A stretch of DNA of 20,065 bases from a virus. Each line of letters starts with the position of its first letter. Position 1 is the first letter of the stretch. Below the pieces are notes generated by a model. That model worked only from the letters and a program-made list of their open reading frames with translations, was not told where the DNA came from and did no database searches. The DNA lies in IMG/VR virus record IMGVR_UViG_3300048834_000160, positions 1-20,065 of that record; one strand, given 5' to 3'. Of the stretch, positions 14,030-19,848 are shown piece by piece. A program made the position numbers and the translations under genes.

Positions 14030-14453
14030 GATCCACCGTGAGCCGGGCCCGGGCCGCCGGCGTCAGCCCGAGCTGCTGCTCCATCTTGCCCAGCTGGTCG
14101 CCCAGCATGGCCGCGATCCGCACCTGGGGGTGGGGCACGTACGTCGTGCCACTGTCGGTTTCAACCTCGGCGACCTCGCCGTTGTCCTGGATCCACTGCT
14201 CCGCGGCTTTCCAGCGTGACCAGGTGATGCAGTAGCGGGTCAGCACGTTGGCGTCGGCCAGCGTCAGCACGCCCATCTGGTGCAGCAGCGGGGCGAGCTG
14301 GTTCCAGGCCGACTTGGCCGCGGCATCCAGCCAGCCGGGGCAGGTTGGGATCTCGCGCGGGGCCTTGGGCTCGCCCTTGCGGGCGTTGGCCCGCCACGAT
14401 CCGCGGAGCTGCAGGACGGCCGTCGGGGTTGGTGCTGGTCCTCGCGCCCCCAT
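13962..14453 (-). CDS. Terminase small subunit, P27 family
   Basis: 163 residues, ATG at 14453. MGARGPAPTPTAVLQLRGSW is the standard P27 opening (GRGPAP.P..l...G). It is followed by PTCPGWLDAAAKSAWNQLAP, then LLHQMGVLTLADANVLTRYC (helical core) and PHPQVRIAAMLGDQLGKMEQ with QLGLTPAARARL, another P27 hallmark. The subunit recognises the packaging site and loads the large terminase on DNA. It lies 78 bases downstream of the HNH gene; that gap is the candidate cos region. Its end overlaps terL by 68 bases in another frame. Confidence 0.95.
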   Translation of the reverse strand: MGARGPAPTPTAVLQLRGSWRANARKGEPKAPREIPTCPGWLDAAAKSAWNQLAPLLHQMGVLTLADANVLTRYCITWSRWKAAEQWIQDNGEVAEVETDSGTTYVPHPQVRIAAMLGDQLGKMEQQLGLTPAARARLTVDHGEGEEETGKGPNKARFFERPG

Positions 14454-14531
14454 GACTGTGGAAACCCGTGAGTGTGTGTGTAACTGGGCGATGCGGTCTA
14501 CAGGGCAAAAGCCAAAAGTCTGCGACCCCCC
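14454..14531. other. Candidate cos packaging region
   Basis: A 78-base gap in an otherwise overlapping operon, between the HNH and terS genes. On the minus strand it starts with a run of seven G spanning the HNH stop, then TCGCAGACTTTTGGCTTTTG with a direct repeat TTTTGGC/TTTTGCC, and later an ACACACACAC tract. In phages with HNH-TerS(P27)-TerL-portal order the cos site is known to lie beside the HNH and terS genes, and HNH proteins assist cos cleavage. The exact nick positions cannot be read from sequence alone. Confidence 0.45.
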
Positions 14532-14837
14532 CTACCCCCGCGGCATGTCTTCGGACGCGGTCTTGCGGCTGTGGCAGGGCTTGCACAGCGGCTGCCAGTT
14601 GCTCGGATCCCAGAACAGCCGCACGTTGCGGCGGTGCGGCCGGATGTGGTCGACCTCGGTGGCGCCGGTCACGCGGCCCTGAGCGGTGCACAGCACGCAC
14701 AGCGGATTCTCAGCCAGGAAGTCGGCCCGTGCCTTTTGCCAGGAGCGACCGTAGCCCCGCTTAGCGGCTGACTCGCGCGGGGCCTGAGCGGGCCCGCCCA
14801 AGGTGCGGGGTCGATAGGCTGGGGCTCGGGTAGGCAT
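14532..14837 (-). CDS. HNH endonuclease (packaging-associated)
   Basis: 101 residues, ATG at 14837, two bases after the preceding stop. The fold is a zinc-stabilised beta-beta-alpha metal nuclease: zinc ligands Cys47/Cys50 (PLCVLC) and Cys85/Cys88 (LCKPCH), catalytic Asp63-His64 in EVDHIRPH, Asn80 in PSNWQPLC and His89. All HNH positions are present. The N-terminus (YRPRTLGGPAQAPRESAAKR) is basic. Directly upstream of terS/terL, it belongs to the class shown to stimulate terminase cutting at cos (as in HK97 gp74), not to a free-standing homing endonuclease. The stop is TAG, within a G-rich stretch. Confidence 0.93.
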   Translation of the reverse strand: MPTRAPAYRPRTLGGPAQAPRESAAKRGYGRSWQKARADFLAENPLCVLCTAQGRVTGATEVDHIRPHRRNVRLFWDPSNWQPLCKPCHSRKTASEDMPRG

Positions 14838-14839
14838 GG

Positions 14840-15706
14840 TCAGACCGTGCAGGTGATGTCACGCGGCCGCACGTGCACGTAGCCCTGGGCGGCGGTGTGG
14901 CAGACGCCGGCGCCGTTCGTGGCCCCGGCGGTGAAGCGGTAGGCGTAGTAGCTGGCCGGGCTGGTGCGGAAGGGGTGCGTGCCGCCTGGGCTCTCCAGGA
15001 AAGCCGCCGTCTGGACCGTCGTCCAGGAGAACACGAACTGCTGGCCCTCGGTGTTGGCGTCGGCCACCGAGGCCGTCACCTCCAGCGTCTCGGTGCCGGT
15101 GCTGCCGCTGAGCCGCTTGATGCCCAGCTTGCCGGTGAAACCCGTCAGGTCGCCCCAGGTGCTGGCCGGCATGGCCAGCGTGTAGCTCTTGGACTCGCCC
15201 TTGAAGACCTCCAGCACCTCGCCATCCACGATCAGGCCGGTGGTGCTGAGCGTGGTGGTGCCGCTGATCAGCACGGCCAGCTTGTCCAGGATGTACTTGC
15301 CCACGCTGCCCGTGGTGGTCAGGGTCGACGTGAGCACCGCCCAGACCGCCGCGGGCAGGTCGCTAAGGCGGTAGGTGTCGAGCTCGTGGTAGGCCGCGAT
15401 CGCCACCATGCCGGTGGCCGATCCGCCGATCGTCACGCCGGTGGCTCCGCTGGCCACGGCGGCATCGGGCAGATCAACGCGACAGTAGCCGTCGCTCACG
15501 TGGATCATGCCGCCGTCGCTGTGCGCGGAGTTGGCGGCCGCCAGGGTGGCCGGCGTGATCGCGACCTTGAGGCCGCCCTCGCGGCGGTACCAGAGGGCCA
15601 TGCCGCTGGTGTTGTACGCCACGCCGGTCTCGGGATCGCCCGTGGTGGAATCCACGAAACGGATCACGGTGCTCTGGTCGGTGGAGCCAGCCTTGATCAA
15701 TCGCAT
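14840..15706 (-). CDS. Virion appendage / baseplate-like protein
   Basis: 288 residues, ATG at 15706 overlapping the previous stop by one base (TGATG). Residues 1-110 (MRLIKAGSTDQSTVIRFVDS, GYCRVDLPDAAVASGATGVT, MVAIAAYHELDTYRLSDLPA) match a pattern common in phage appendage proteins: a beta domain for a parameter and unit description, then a short linker. A coiled helical connector (AAVWAVLTSTLTTTGSVGKY) follows. Residues 160-288 form a second beta domain (VLEVFKGESKSYTLAMPAST, LGIKRLSGSTGTETLEVTAS), recalling Ig-like BppU N-terminal domains. I infer a surface or baseplate protein; no enzymatic motif. Its position before the packaging genes is unusual. Confidence 0.65.
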   Translation of the reverse strand: MRLIKAGSTDQSTVIRFVDSTTGDPETGVAYNTSGMALWYRREGGLKVAITPATLAAANSAHSDGGMIHVSDGYCRVDLPDAAVASGATGVTIGGSATGMVAIAAYHELDTYRLSDLPAAVWAVLTSTLTTTGSVGKYILDKLAVLISGTTTLSTTGLIVDGEVLEVFKGESKSYTLAMPASTWGDLTGFTGKLGIKRLSGSTGTETLEVTASVADANTEGQQFVFSWTTVQTAAFLESPGGTHPFRTSPASYYAYRFTAGATNGAGVCHTAAQGYVHVRPRDITCTV

Positions 15707-15930
15707 CAGAGCATCCCCACGAACAGGCCATGGTGCTGGAGCTGCAGCAGCAGCGAGCCACTCGAGCTGGTCATCGGCTGGCGACGGCGAACACGGCCGG
15801 CGAAGGGCGGCGGCACCGGCACGGGCCGCACCTGGCGGGCCAGTACAAACGGCTCATCGGCCGGCGCCGCGTCGGCGTCCAGGGCCGGCCGGTGAAACTG
15901 TTTGCGGCTCTTGCGCTGCCAGCCCTGCAC
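15706..15930 (-). CDS. Small basic protein (unknown function)
   Basis: 74 residues. The start is GTG at 15930, three bases after the upstream stop, with GAGGAG correctly placed. The sequence begins MQGWQRKSRKQFHRPALDAD and has a Pro/Arg/Val-rich middle (RQVRPVPVPPPFAGRVRRRQ), ending SSSGSLLLQLQHHGLFVGML with a short hydrophobic tail. I recognise no family. The close coupling on both sides (TGATG with the next gene) supports it as a real gene. Confidence 0.55.
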   Translation of the reverse strand: MQGWQRKSRKQFHRPALDADAAPADEPFVLARQVRPVPVPPPFAGRVRRRQPMTSSSGSLLLQLQHHGLFVGML

Positions 15931-15933
15931 GCT

Positions 15934-16380
15934 TTACTCCTCGCCGATCATGCGGGCCACGGCGCTGACGCTGGCGCCCGCGGTGACGCGCAGGCCCAGG
16001 CGGCCGCCGCCCGGCACCACCAGGTCGCCGCCGAACGGCGCCTGCCACGTGTAGCCCGTTTGTGGGTGAACCAACTCGCTCATCAGCACGTTGCCGGCGG
16101 ACGGCTCCGACGTCGACGTGTGCTGGGCGGTGGTCTGCAGCGTCTCGTCGTCGGCGCTGTTGATCTTCACCGGGCTGAGGCTGGTCATGGTGCCGGCGTC
16201 GGTCTGCCGCAACACCTCAACCAGGATCGGGGCGGCGGTGTTGCTCGTGCCCTTGAAGCTGACGCTGATCTCTTTGATCGTGACGCGGTGGTTGCTGGCG
16301 GCCACCACCTGCATGAGCGTCTTGGTGCTCGTGCCCGTGGTGATTTCGCCCGTGACCGCGGCGAAGGCGACTCGGCTCAT
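15934..16380 (-). CDS. Beta-rich virion-associated protein (unknown function)
   Basis: 148 residues, ATG at 16380 with AAAGGA upstream, 13 bases after the stop of the small proline-rich gene. The protein is all-beta: MSRVAFAAVTGEITTGTSTK, RVTIKEISVSFKGTSNTAAP and ILVEVLRQTDAGT, then GYTWQAPFGGDLVVPGGGRL and GLRVTAGASVSAVARM. The alternating polar/hydrophobic strands with a final VPGGGRLGLRVTA look like a jelly-roll trimer domain of head fibres or tail spikes. I do not recognise a named family; the fibre-cluster context makes a structural surface role likely. Confidence 0.6.
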   Translation of the reverse strand: MSRVAFAAVTGEITTGTSTKTLMQVVAASNHRVTIKEISVSFKGTSNTAAPILVEVLRQTDAGTMTSLSPVKINSADDETLQTTAQHTSTSEPSAGNVLMSELVHPQTGYTWQAPFGGDLVVPGGGRLGLRVTAGASVSAVARMIGEE

Positions 16381-16393
16381 GGTGATGGTCCTT

Positions 16394-16549
16394 TCACCAC
16401 ACGACGGCCGCGGCGGGCGGCTGTTGCGGTGGCTTGCTGGTGCGGTGCTGGATCGGGCGAGGCGTGGGGTCCGGCTCAGGCGTGACCGATGCCGTGCCCG
16501 GCAGGGCGGCGATCGGGGCGCTGGAAATCGGGCCTGAGCTGATCGTCAT
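16394..16549 (-). CDS. 51-aa proline-rich small protein
   Basis: ATG at 16549 lies three bases after the upstream stop (TGAGCCATG), and the stop is 13 bases before the next ATG, so it fills the gap exactly. The product starts MTISSGPISSAPIAALPGTA, continues SVTPEPDPTPRPIQHRTSKP and ends PQQPPAAAVVW. About a quarter of its residues are proline, and the N-terminus is a hydrophobic Ser/Ile/Ala stretch. Spacing is the main evidence. The function is unknown; a short virion or fibre linker peptide is possible. Confidence 0.55.
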   Translation of the reverse strand: MTISSGPISSAPIAALPGTASVTPEPDPTPRPIQHRTSKPPQQPPAAAVVW

Positions 16550-16552
16550 GGC

Positions 16553-17077
16553 TCACCAGGTGATGGCGGCGGCGTCCTCGATCGACTCGGCCAGCTGGGC
16601 CTGGGCACGCTTGGCGGCCCGCACGTCAAACAGGGCCTTGAGCGCCAGACCGTAGCCGACCAGCAGGGCCCGCAGCTGGGCGATGGTCAGCGTGTGGGCC
16701 ACGCCCGCGGCATCCACGATCACCTGCTGGGTGGCGTCGTTGACCAGGCCCATTTCCTGGGCCTCGCGCAGCAGCGTCGCCTGGCGGGTGAAGGCGTTCT
16801 GATCGGTTTCAGCGGCCGCCAGGGTGATCTGGCTGCCCTGGGGCGTGATGCCCGCGGCGATTGCGGCGTCGTAGCCGGCCTGCACGCGGGCCACGGCGGC
16901 GGCCCGTGCTTCATGCAGCGGCCAAGCGTCTACCACGGCCTGCGCGGCGGCTCGCTGCTCCGGCGTGGCGTCAACGCGGTAGTCGATGCGATAGGTGCCG
17001 TCGTTCAGCTTCGCCACCCCGTCGATGGGGCAGACTGCAAGGATCGCGGCGTTGAGCTTCGAAGTGCTCATGCTCAT
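16553..17077 (-). CDS. DUF4376-like tail-fibre-associated protein
   Basis: 174 residues from the ATG at 17077, which overlaps the fibre stop (ATGA); a longer reading to 17119 is unlikely. Residues 1-70 (SKLNAAILAVCPIDGVAKLN with GTYRIDYRVDATPEQRAAAQ) are a small alpha/beta unit. The C-terminal part fits the DUF4376 pattern: a long Ala-rich helix (EARAAAVARVQAGYDAAIAA), NAFTRQATLLREAQEMGLVN (helix), VIVDAAGVAHTLTIAQLRAL (turn, D..G..H.LT) and AESIEDAAAITW. DUF4376 proteins are linked with tail fibre genes and may be chaperones or accessory baseplate pieces. Immediately downstream of the fibre gene, as expected. Confidence 0.7.
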   Translation of the reverse strand: MSMSTSKLNAAILAVCPIDGVAKLNDGTYRIDYRVDATPEQRAAAQAVVDAWPLHEARAAAVARVQAGYDAAIAAGITPQGSQITLAAAETDQNAFTRQATLLREAQEMGLVNDATQQVIVDAAGVAHTLTIAQLRALLVGYGLALKALFDVRAAKRAQAQLAESIEDAAAITW

Positions 17078-18246
17078 CCCCACACCGTCACGTACAAGCC
17101 GCTCTGGACCTCGGACCAACCAACGTCACCGTAGAAGTCCGAGCTTCCGGTTTTCAGATTTTCGACGCCCGTGACGTAGTGCAGGCCCACGCCGACATAG
17201 CCGCGGTACGCCGCCACCGCCGGGCCCACCGATGTGCCGTTCCACCACCCGCTTACCCCGGAAAACCCGGTGGTGGTGTCGACGCCCACGCCGACCACCG
17301 CGTTGCCGGTCGCTCCCGGGTTCTGGCAGTTGAGCGCTGAGACTTCCTGCTCGTTGTCGGTCTGCACGAACGTGGCCCGGAAGGTGCTGCTGTTGTTTGC
17401 CGCCCGCCAGGTGTTGCTGTTGTAGGACCAGGAATTCGTGTTGTCGCCGATGAAGCAGGGACGCTGCACCCGGTTGTACTTGTTGCAGAGAAACCGCCGG
17501 GCCTCGGTGCCGCCGCTGCCCACGCCGCCGGCGGTGTCGCAGGTCTTGACGGTGCCGCTGTCGTCAAAGGTGTAGAACGTGCCCAGCAGCCGCCGCGTCG
17601 CGTCGCCGCTCTTGACGGCCACGCCGTCCTGCGTCGTGATCGCCGTGGCCCGCGTCGTGTCGTCGGTCCAGACCAGGGCCTCGATCGCGGCGGCCCCGCT
17701 GCTGAGGTAGGCGAAAACATCATAGGGCTTGCCTGCCGTCAGCCCGGTGGTGCTCAGGCTCAGCTCGGCGAACGCCACCACCTGCCAGCTGTAGCCGTTC
17801 CAAAGGGCGATGCGGTTGCCCTGGTAAGGGGTGAAATACACCGTCGTGGCGGCCGTCACGTCGCTGGTGGTCACCGGCGTGCCGCTGGTCAGCGTCAGGC
17901 GGCCCTGGCAGATGCTCACGTCGGGCAGGGCTTGAGCCGCCGACGTCACCAGGGCCACCAGCTTCGTGCCGGCCGACCAACTCACAGCGCTGCCGCTGTT
18001 GCTGCTGGCCAGGATCACGTCGCGGCTCAGCGTCGTGCCGCTGGCCGTGTAGGTGCCGGCGAACACTTCCCAGTCGCCCGTCGGGGCGCCGTCGCCGTCC
18101 ACCGCCCAGGCGCTGAACGTGCCCGTCTGGCCGTCGGCCATGGTGCCGATGCTGCGGTAGCCGGTCGCCGCCGAGCCGAGCGTAAGCGTGCCCGTGCCCG
18201 TCGTCGTGGTGGCGTTCATGCAGCGATCGAGAGCGACCTGGCTCAT
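17074..18246 (-). CDS. Tail fibre / receptor-binding protein
   Basis: 390 residues, ATG at 18246 overlapping the upstream stop by four bases. The N-terminal part (1-105) has a widely shared phage fibre pattern: RCMNATTTTGTGTLTLGSAA, AWAVDGDGAPTGDWEVFAGT and YTASGTTLSRDVILASSNSG. Next comes a module (110-250) with GRLTLTSGTPVTTSDVTAAT, YFTPYQGNRIALWNGYSWQV and KPYDVFAYLSSGAAAIEAL, ending ATRRLLGTFYTF. After RRFLCNKYNRVQRPC the C-terminal 120 residues (TNSWSYNSNTWRAANNSSTF, GVGVDTTTGFSGVSGWWNGT) look like a jelly-roll receptor-binding tip. It should trimerise and contact the host surface. No chaperone-cleavage or enzyme motif seen. Confidence 0.8.
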   Translation of the reverse strand: MSQVALDRCMNATTTTGTGTLTLGSAATGYRSIGTMADGQTGTFSAWAVDGDGAPTGDWEVFAGTYTASGTTLSRDVILASSNSGSAVSWSAGTKLVALVTSAAQALPDVSICQGRLTLTSGTPVTTSDVTAATTVYFTPYQGNRIALWNGYSWQVVAFAELSLSTTGLTAGKPYDVFAYLSSGAAAIEALVWTDDTTRATAITTQDGVAVKSGDATRRLLGTFYTFDDSGTVKTCDTAGGVGSGGTEARRFLCNKYNRVQRPCFIGDNTNSWSYNSNTWRAANNSSTFRATFVQTDNEQEVSALNCQNPGATGNAVVGVGVDTTTGFSGVSGWWNGTSVGPAVAAYRGYVGVGLHYVTGVENLKTGSSDFYGDVGWSEVQSGLYVTVWG

Positions 18247-18578
18247 GAGTCAATGTCCATGCAGGCGCCGGCCGTCACCTGGTGCACCACGATGGCGACG
18301 TCGCGGCGGTCGTAGCCACGGCGGATGGCTCGCCGGCAGATCCTGGCGATGGCCCGCTGCAGCCGATGCCAGAGCTCGGGCTCGCGGCAGAACATGCGGC
18401 CGTCGTAGATCCGCTGGCCCTCGATATGCAGCTCATGCACCACTGGTGCCGGCGTGAAACCGCTGCAGCGTGGATTGTTGATCGGGTCGGCCGTGCAGAC
18501 GCGGCAGTCGCCGTGCCCGGGCTGGTCAGGCGGCGGGGTCGTCGGACGGCGAAGCTGGTGCAGGCAGACCGGCTGCAT
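18243..18578 (-). CDS. Hypothetical protein with possible CxxC zinc site
   Basis: 111 residues, ATG at 18578, overlapping the end of the HTH gene by 53 bases; its stop overlaps the fibre start (ATGA). It contains HGDCRVCTADPINNPRC, a C-x2-C-x9-C cluster that may bind metal. A two-strand segment (HELHIEGQRIYDGRMFC) and a basic helix follow (HRLQRAIARICRRAIRRGYD), with DVAIVVHQ at the end. I do not recognise the family. The long overlap suggests the true start may be one of the internal codons, but the coding bias and coupling support the gene. Confidence 0.5.
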   Translation of the reverse strand: MQPVCLHQLRRPTTPPPDQPGHGDCRVCTADPINNPRCSGFTPAPVVHELHIEGQRIYDGRMFCREPELWHRLQRAIARICRRAIRRGYDRRDVAIVVHQVTAGACMDIDS

Positions 18579-18789
18579 CCCGCCGCTCCCAATCAGGCGG
18601 CCATAAGCCGCAGGACCTCAGCTTGCCCCTGGCAATTGCCAACCGCTTGGACACGGCCTGACGGCTGATGCGGTGCCGCTGGGCCAGCTCGCGATGCGTG
18701 CGCCCCTGCTGGTAAGCCTCCAGCAGCAGCTCCACGTTGCCGCGGCCCACCAGGGCTTTGATCAGTCTGGCCTGGTCCGCCTCAGTCAT
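18526..18789 (-). CDS. Small HTH protein, sigma-70 region-4-like
   Basis: 87 residues, ATG at 18789 overlapping the upstream stop (ATGA). After a helix (DQARLIKALVGRGNVELLLE) it contains a typical helix-turn-helix: HRELAQRHRISRQAVSKRLA (residues 32-51), with the sequence of a sigma region 4 / Trp-repressor-like DNA-binding unit, followed by basic IARGKLRSC. The C-terminus is a short Pro/Ala-rich tail. Small sigma-region-4-like proteins (ArpU/RinA-like) switch on late genes in many temperate phages, and this gene lies upstream of all structural genes, so a late-operon activator is plausible. A terminase-like DNA-binding role is an alternative. Confidence 0.62.
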   Translation of the reverse strand: MTEADQARLIKALVGRGNVELLLEAYQQGRTHRELAQRHRISRQAVSKRLAIARGKLRSCGLWPPDWERRDAAGLPAPASPSDDPAA

Positions 18790-19289
18790 GTGGTCACGGG
18801 GCTCCCGGTGGCGGCGGCGCCGGATTTCAGGGTGCGGATCACCAGGTCCTTACGCCGGTTGTCCACTGCGAGCCCCGCTCCGCCCAGCAGGCCAAGCAGG
18901 CCCACCACGCTCCCCACTGCGCTGACGGGATCGACCGTGCCGGCGGCCAACTGCGTCACAAACCCGCCCAGCGTCGTGACGATCTGCTGCCGAGCGACCA
19001 GCTTCCGCTCCAGGTCCTGCTGGGCCGCTTCATAGGCCGCCTGGAGCGCGGCGACGTCAATGTTGTAGGCGGCGATCTGGGCGTCCAGGTCCGCCGCCCG
19101 CTTCTCCAGGCTCGCCTTGAGCGCCTGGGCCTGCTGGTCGAGCTGGTGCGAGGTGACCTGGCGATCGTCGGTCAGTCCCTGCGTGGTCACCTCACAGCCC
19201 AGCAGCCAAAGGCTGCAGACCAGCGCGAGGATCAAGCCGAAGACCAGGCCGCGGTTGTAGCTGAGCCAGTTGAGGGCGCTGTGCAGCAT
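18786..19289 (-). CDS. Lipoprotein with coiled coil and C-terminal membrane span; candidate u-spanin
   Basis: 167 residues from the ATG at 19289, which has GGGAG upstream; an ORF extending to 19361 lacks a better start. Residues 1-32 are a lipoprotein signal: NRGLVFGLILALVCSLWLLG then Cys followed by Glu (outer-membrane-type +2). Residues 45-110 are coiled coil (LDQQAQALKASLEKRAADLD, AYEAAQQDLERKLVARQQIV). Residues 120-142 form a second hydrophobic segment, VSAVGSVVGLLGLLGGAGLA, followed by basic DNRRKD. A lipid anchor at one end and a membrane span at the other is the layout of one-piece (u-) spanins such as T1 gp11, which fuse outer and inner membranes in the last lysis step. No endolysin is seen in the window, so the role is inference from architecture only. 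Confidence 0.6.
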   Translation of the reverse strand: MLHSALNWLSYNRGLVFGLILALVCSLWLLGCEVTTQGLTDDRQVTSHQLDQQAQALKASLEKRAADLDAQIAAYNIDVAALQAAYEAAQQDLERKLVARQQIVTTLGGFVTQLAAGTVDPVSAVGSVVGLLGLLGGAGLAVDNRRKDLVIRTLKSGAAATGSPVTT

Positions 19290-19333
19290 CGTGGTGCTCC
19301 CTGTGGTGGTCCGTATACCCATACCCCGAGCAA

Positions 19334-19352
19334 GGCAACCCCAAAGGTTGCC
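19334..19352 (-). other. 7-bp perfect hairpin after the zinc-ribbon gene
   Basis: GGCAACC (19334-19340) and GGTTGCC (19346-19352) are perfect inverted copies with a five-base loop, two bases after the zinc-ribbon gene stop. There is no T-tract, so termination is doubtful. It may be an attenuator or RNA-stability element, and it lies before the ribosome site of the spanin-like gene. Confidence 0.5.
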
Positions 19353-19354
19353 TC

Positions 19355-19741
19355 TCACCACCAGCGGCCCACGCGAGCCACGCCTGGACGCGTCCTGGTC
19401 ATGAGCTGGGCCAAGCTGGGGCGCGAGTGCCAGCCAAGCTCAATGCCGGCCTGCTGCAGCTCCTGAGCCAGCTCGTGCAACCGCTCGAGCTGACACTCTT
19501 CGCACACCTGTCCTGGTCGCGTAGCCATAACCGCGTAGCCGTAGCCGCAACCTGGGCAAACCAGATCCGACACCGGCACCACCAGGTCACCGTCGGCGGT
19601 CTGCGGGATGGCCGCGTTGAGGTACACGTGTTGCCGCCGATCGTGGCCACGGATGCGCAGCAGGTGCGCATCCGCCCGGCGAGCTTGGAACGTCTTCTGG
19701 TACACCGTGCGTTCAGCGATCAGCATGCAGCCCGCTTTCAC
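19355..19741 (-). CDS. Zinc-ribbon protein (unknown function)
   Basis: 128 residues if GTG at 19741 is used. An ATG five codons in (19726) is an alternative, with a slightly better upstream purine stretch. The N-terminal half is alpha/beta and Arg-rich (RRADAHLLRIRGHDRRQHVY). A four-cysteine zinc ribbon follows: VCPGCGYGY (C-x2-C) and QVCEECQLE (C-x2-C), 15 residues apart, then a leucine-rich helix (RLHELAQELQQAGIELG). I do not recognise the family. Zinc ribbons of this type are common in phage accessory proteins of unknown role. The gene lies 14 bases after the 30-codon ORF. Confidence 0.62.
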   Translation of the reverse strand: MKAGCMLIAERTVYQKTFQARRADAHLLRIRGHDRRQHVYLNAAIPQTADGDLVVPVSDLVCPGCGYGYAVMATRPGQVCEECQLERLHELAQELQQAGIELGWHSRPSLAQLMTRTRPGVARVGRWW

Positions 19742-19759
19742 AGATGCTCAGATGCTCAG
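19741..19759. repeat. Short tandem repeat CAGATGCTC x2
   Basis: The plus strand reads CAGATGCTCAGATGCTCAGT, two back-to-back copies of an AGATGCTC unit. It lies between the 30-codon ORF and the zinc-ribbon start. Probably incidental, but noted because it sits exactly at the alternative start region. Confidence 0.4.
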
Positions 19760-19848
19760 TCCCCGGTCCAATCATCGGCAGGCACACGCTTAGCCTCCGC
19801 ATCTTCGGCGGCGCCGCGCAGGTCACGCGATGCGTGCCCGCACATCAT
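19756..19848 (-). CDS. 30-codon ORF coupled to the leucine-rich-repeat gene
   Basis: ATG at 19848 overlaps the stop of the upstream gene as ATGA, and an AAAAGG about ten bases earlier is a possible ribosome site. The translation is MMCGHASRDLRGAAEDAEAK then RVPADDWTGD. It is acidic and soluble, and ends 14 bases before the zinc-ribbon start. It may be a small phage peptide or only a coupling leader. Supported by spacing, not by similarity. Confidence 0.35.
   Translation of the reverse strand: MMCGHASRDLRGAAEDAEAKRVPADDWTGD

Noticed and set aside
10345-14041. Plus-strand frames of 680 and 622 codons
   Set aside because: Antisense to portal and large terminase. Low-complexity translations caused by codon bias on the opposite strand.
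14532-14837. HNH gene as a free-standing homing endonuclease
   Set aside because: It is coupled to its neighbours, sits exactly before terS, and has the size and motif of packaging HNH proteins; no interrupted gene or intron is seen.
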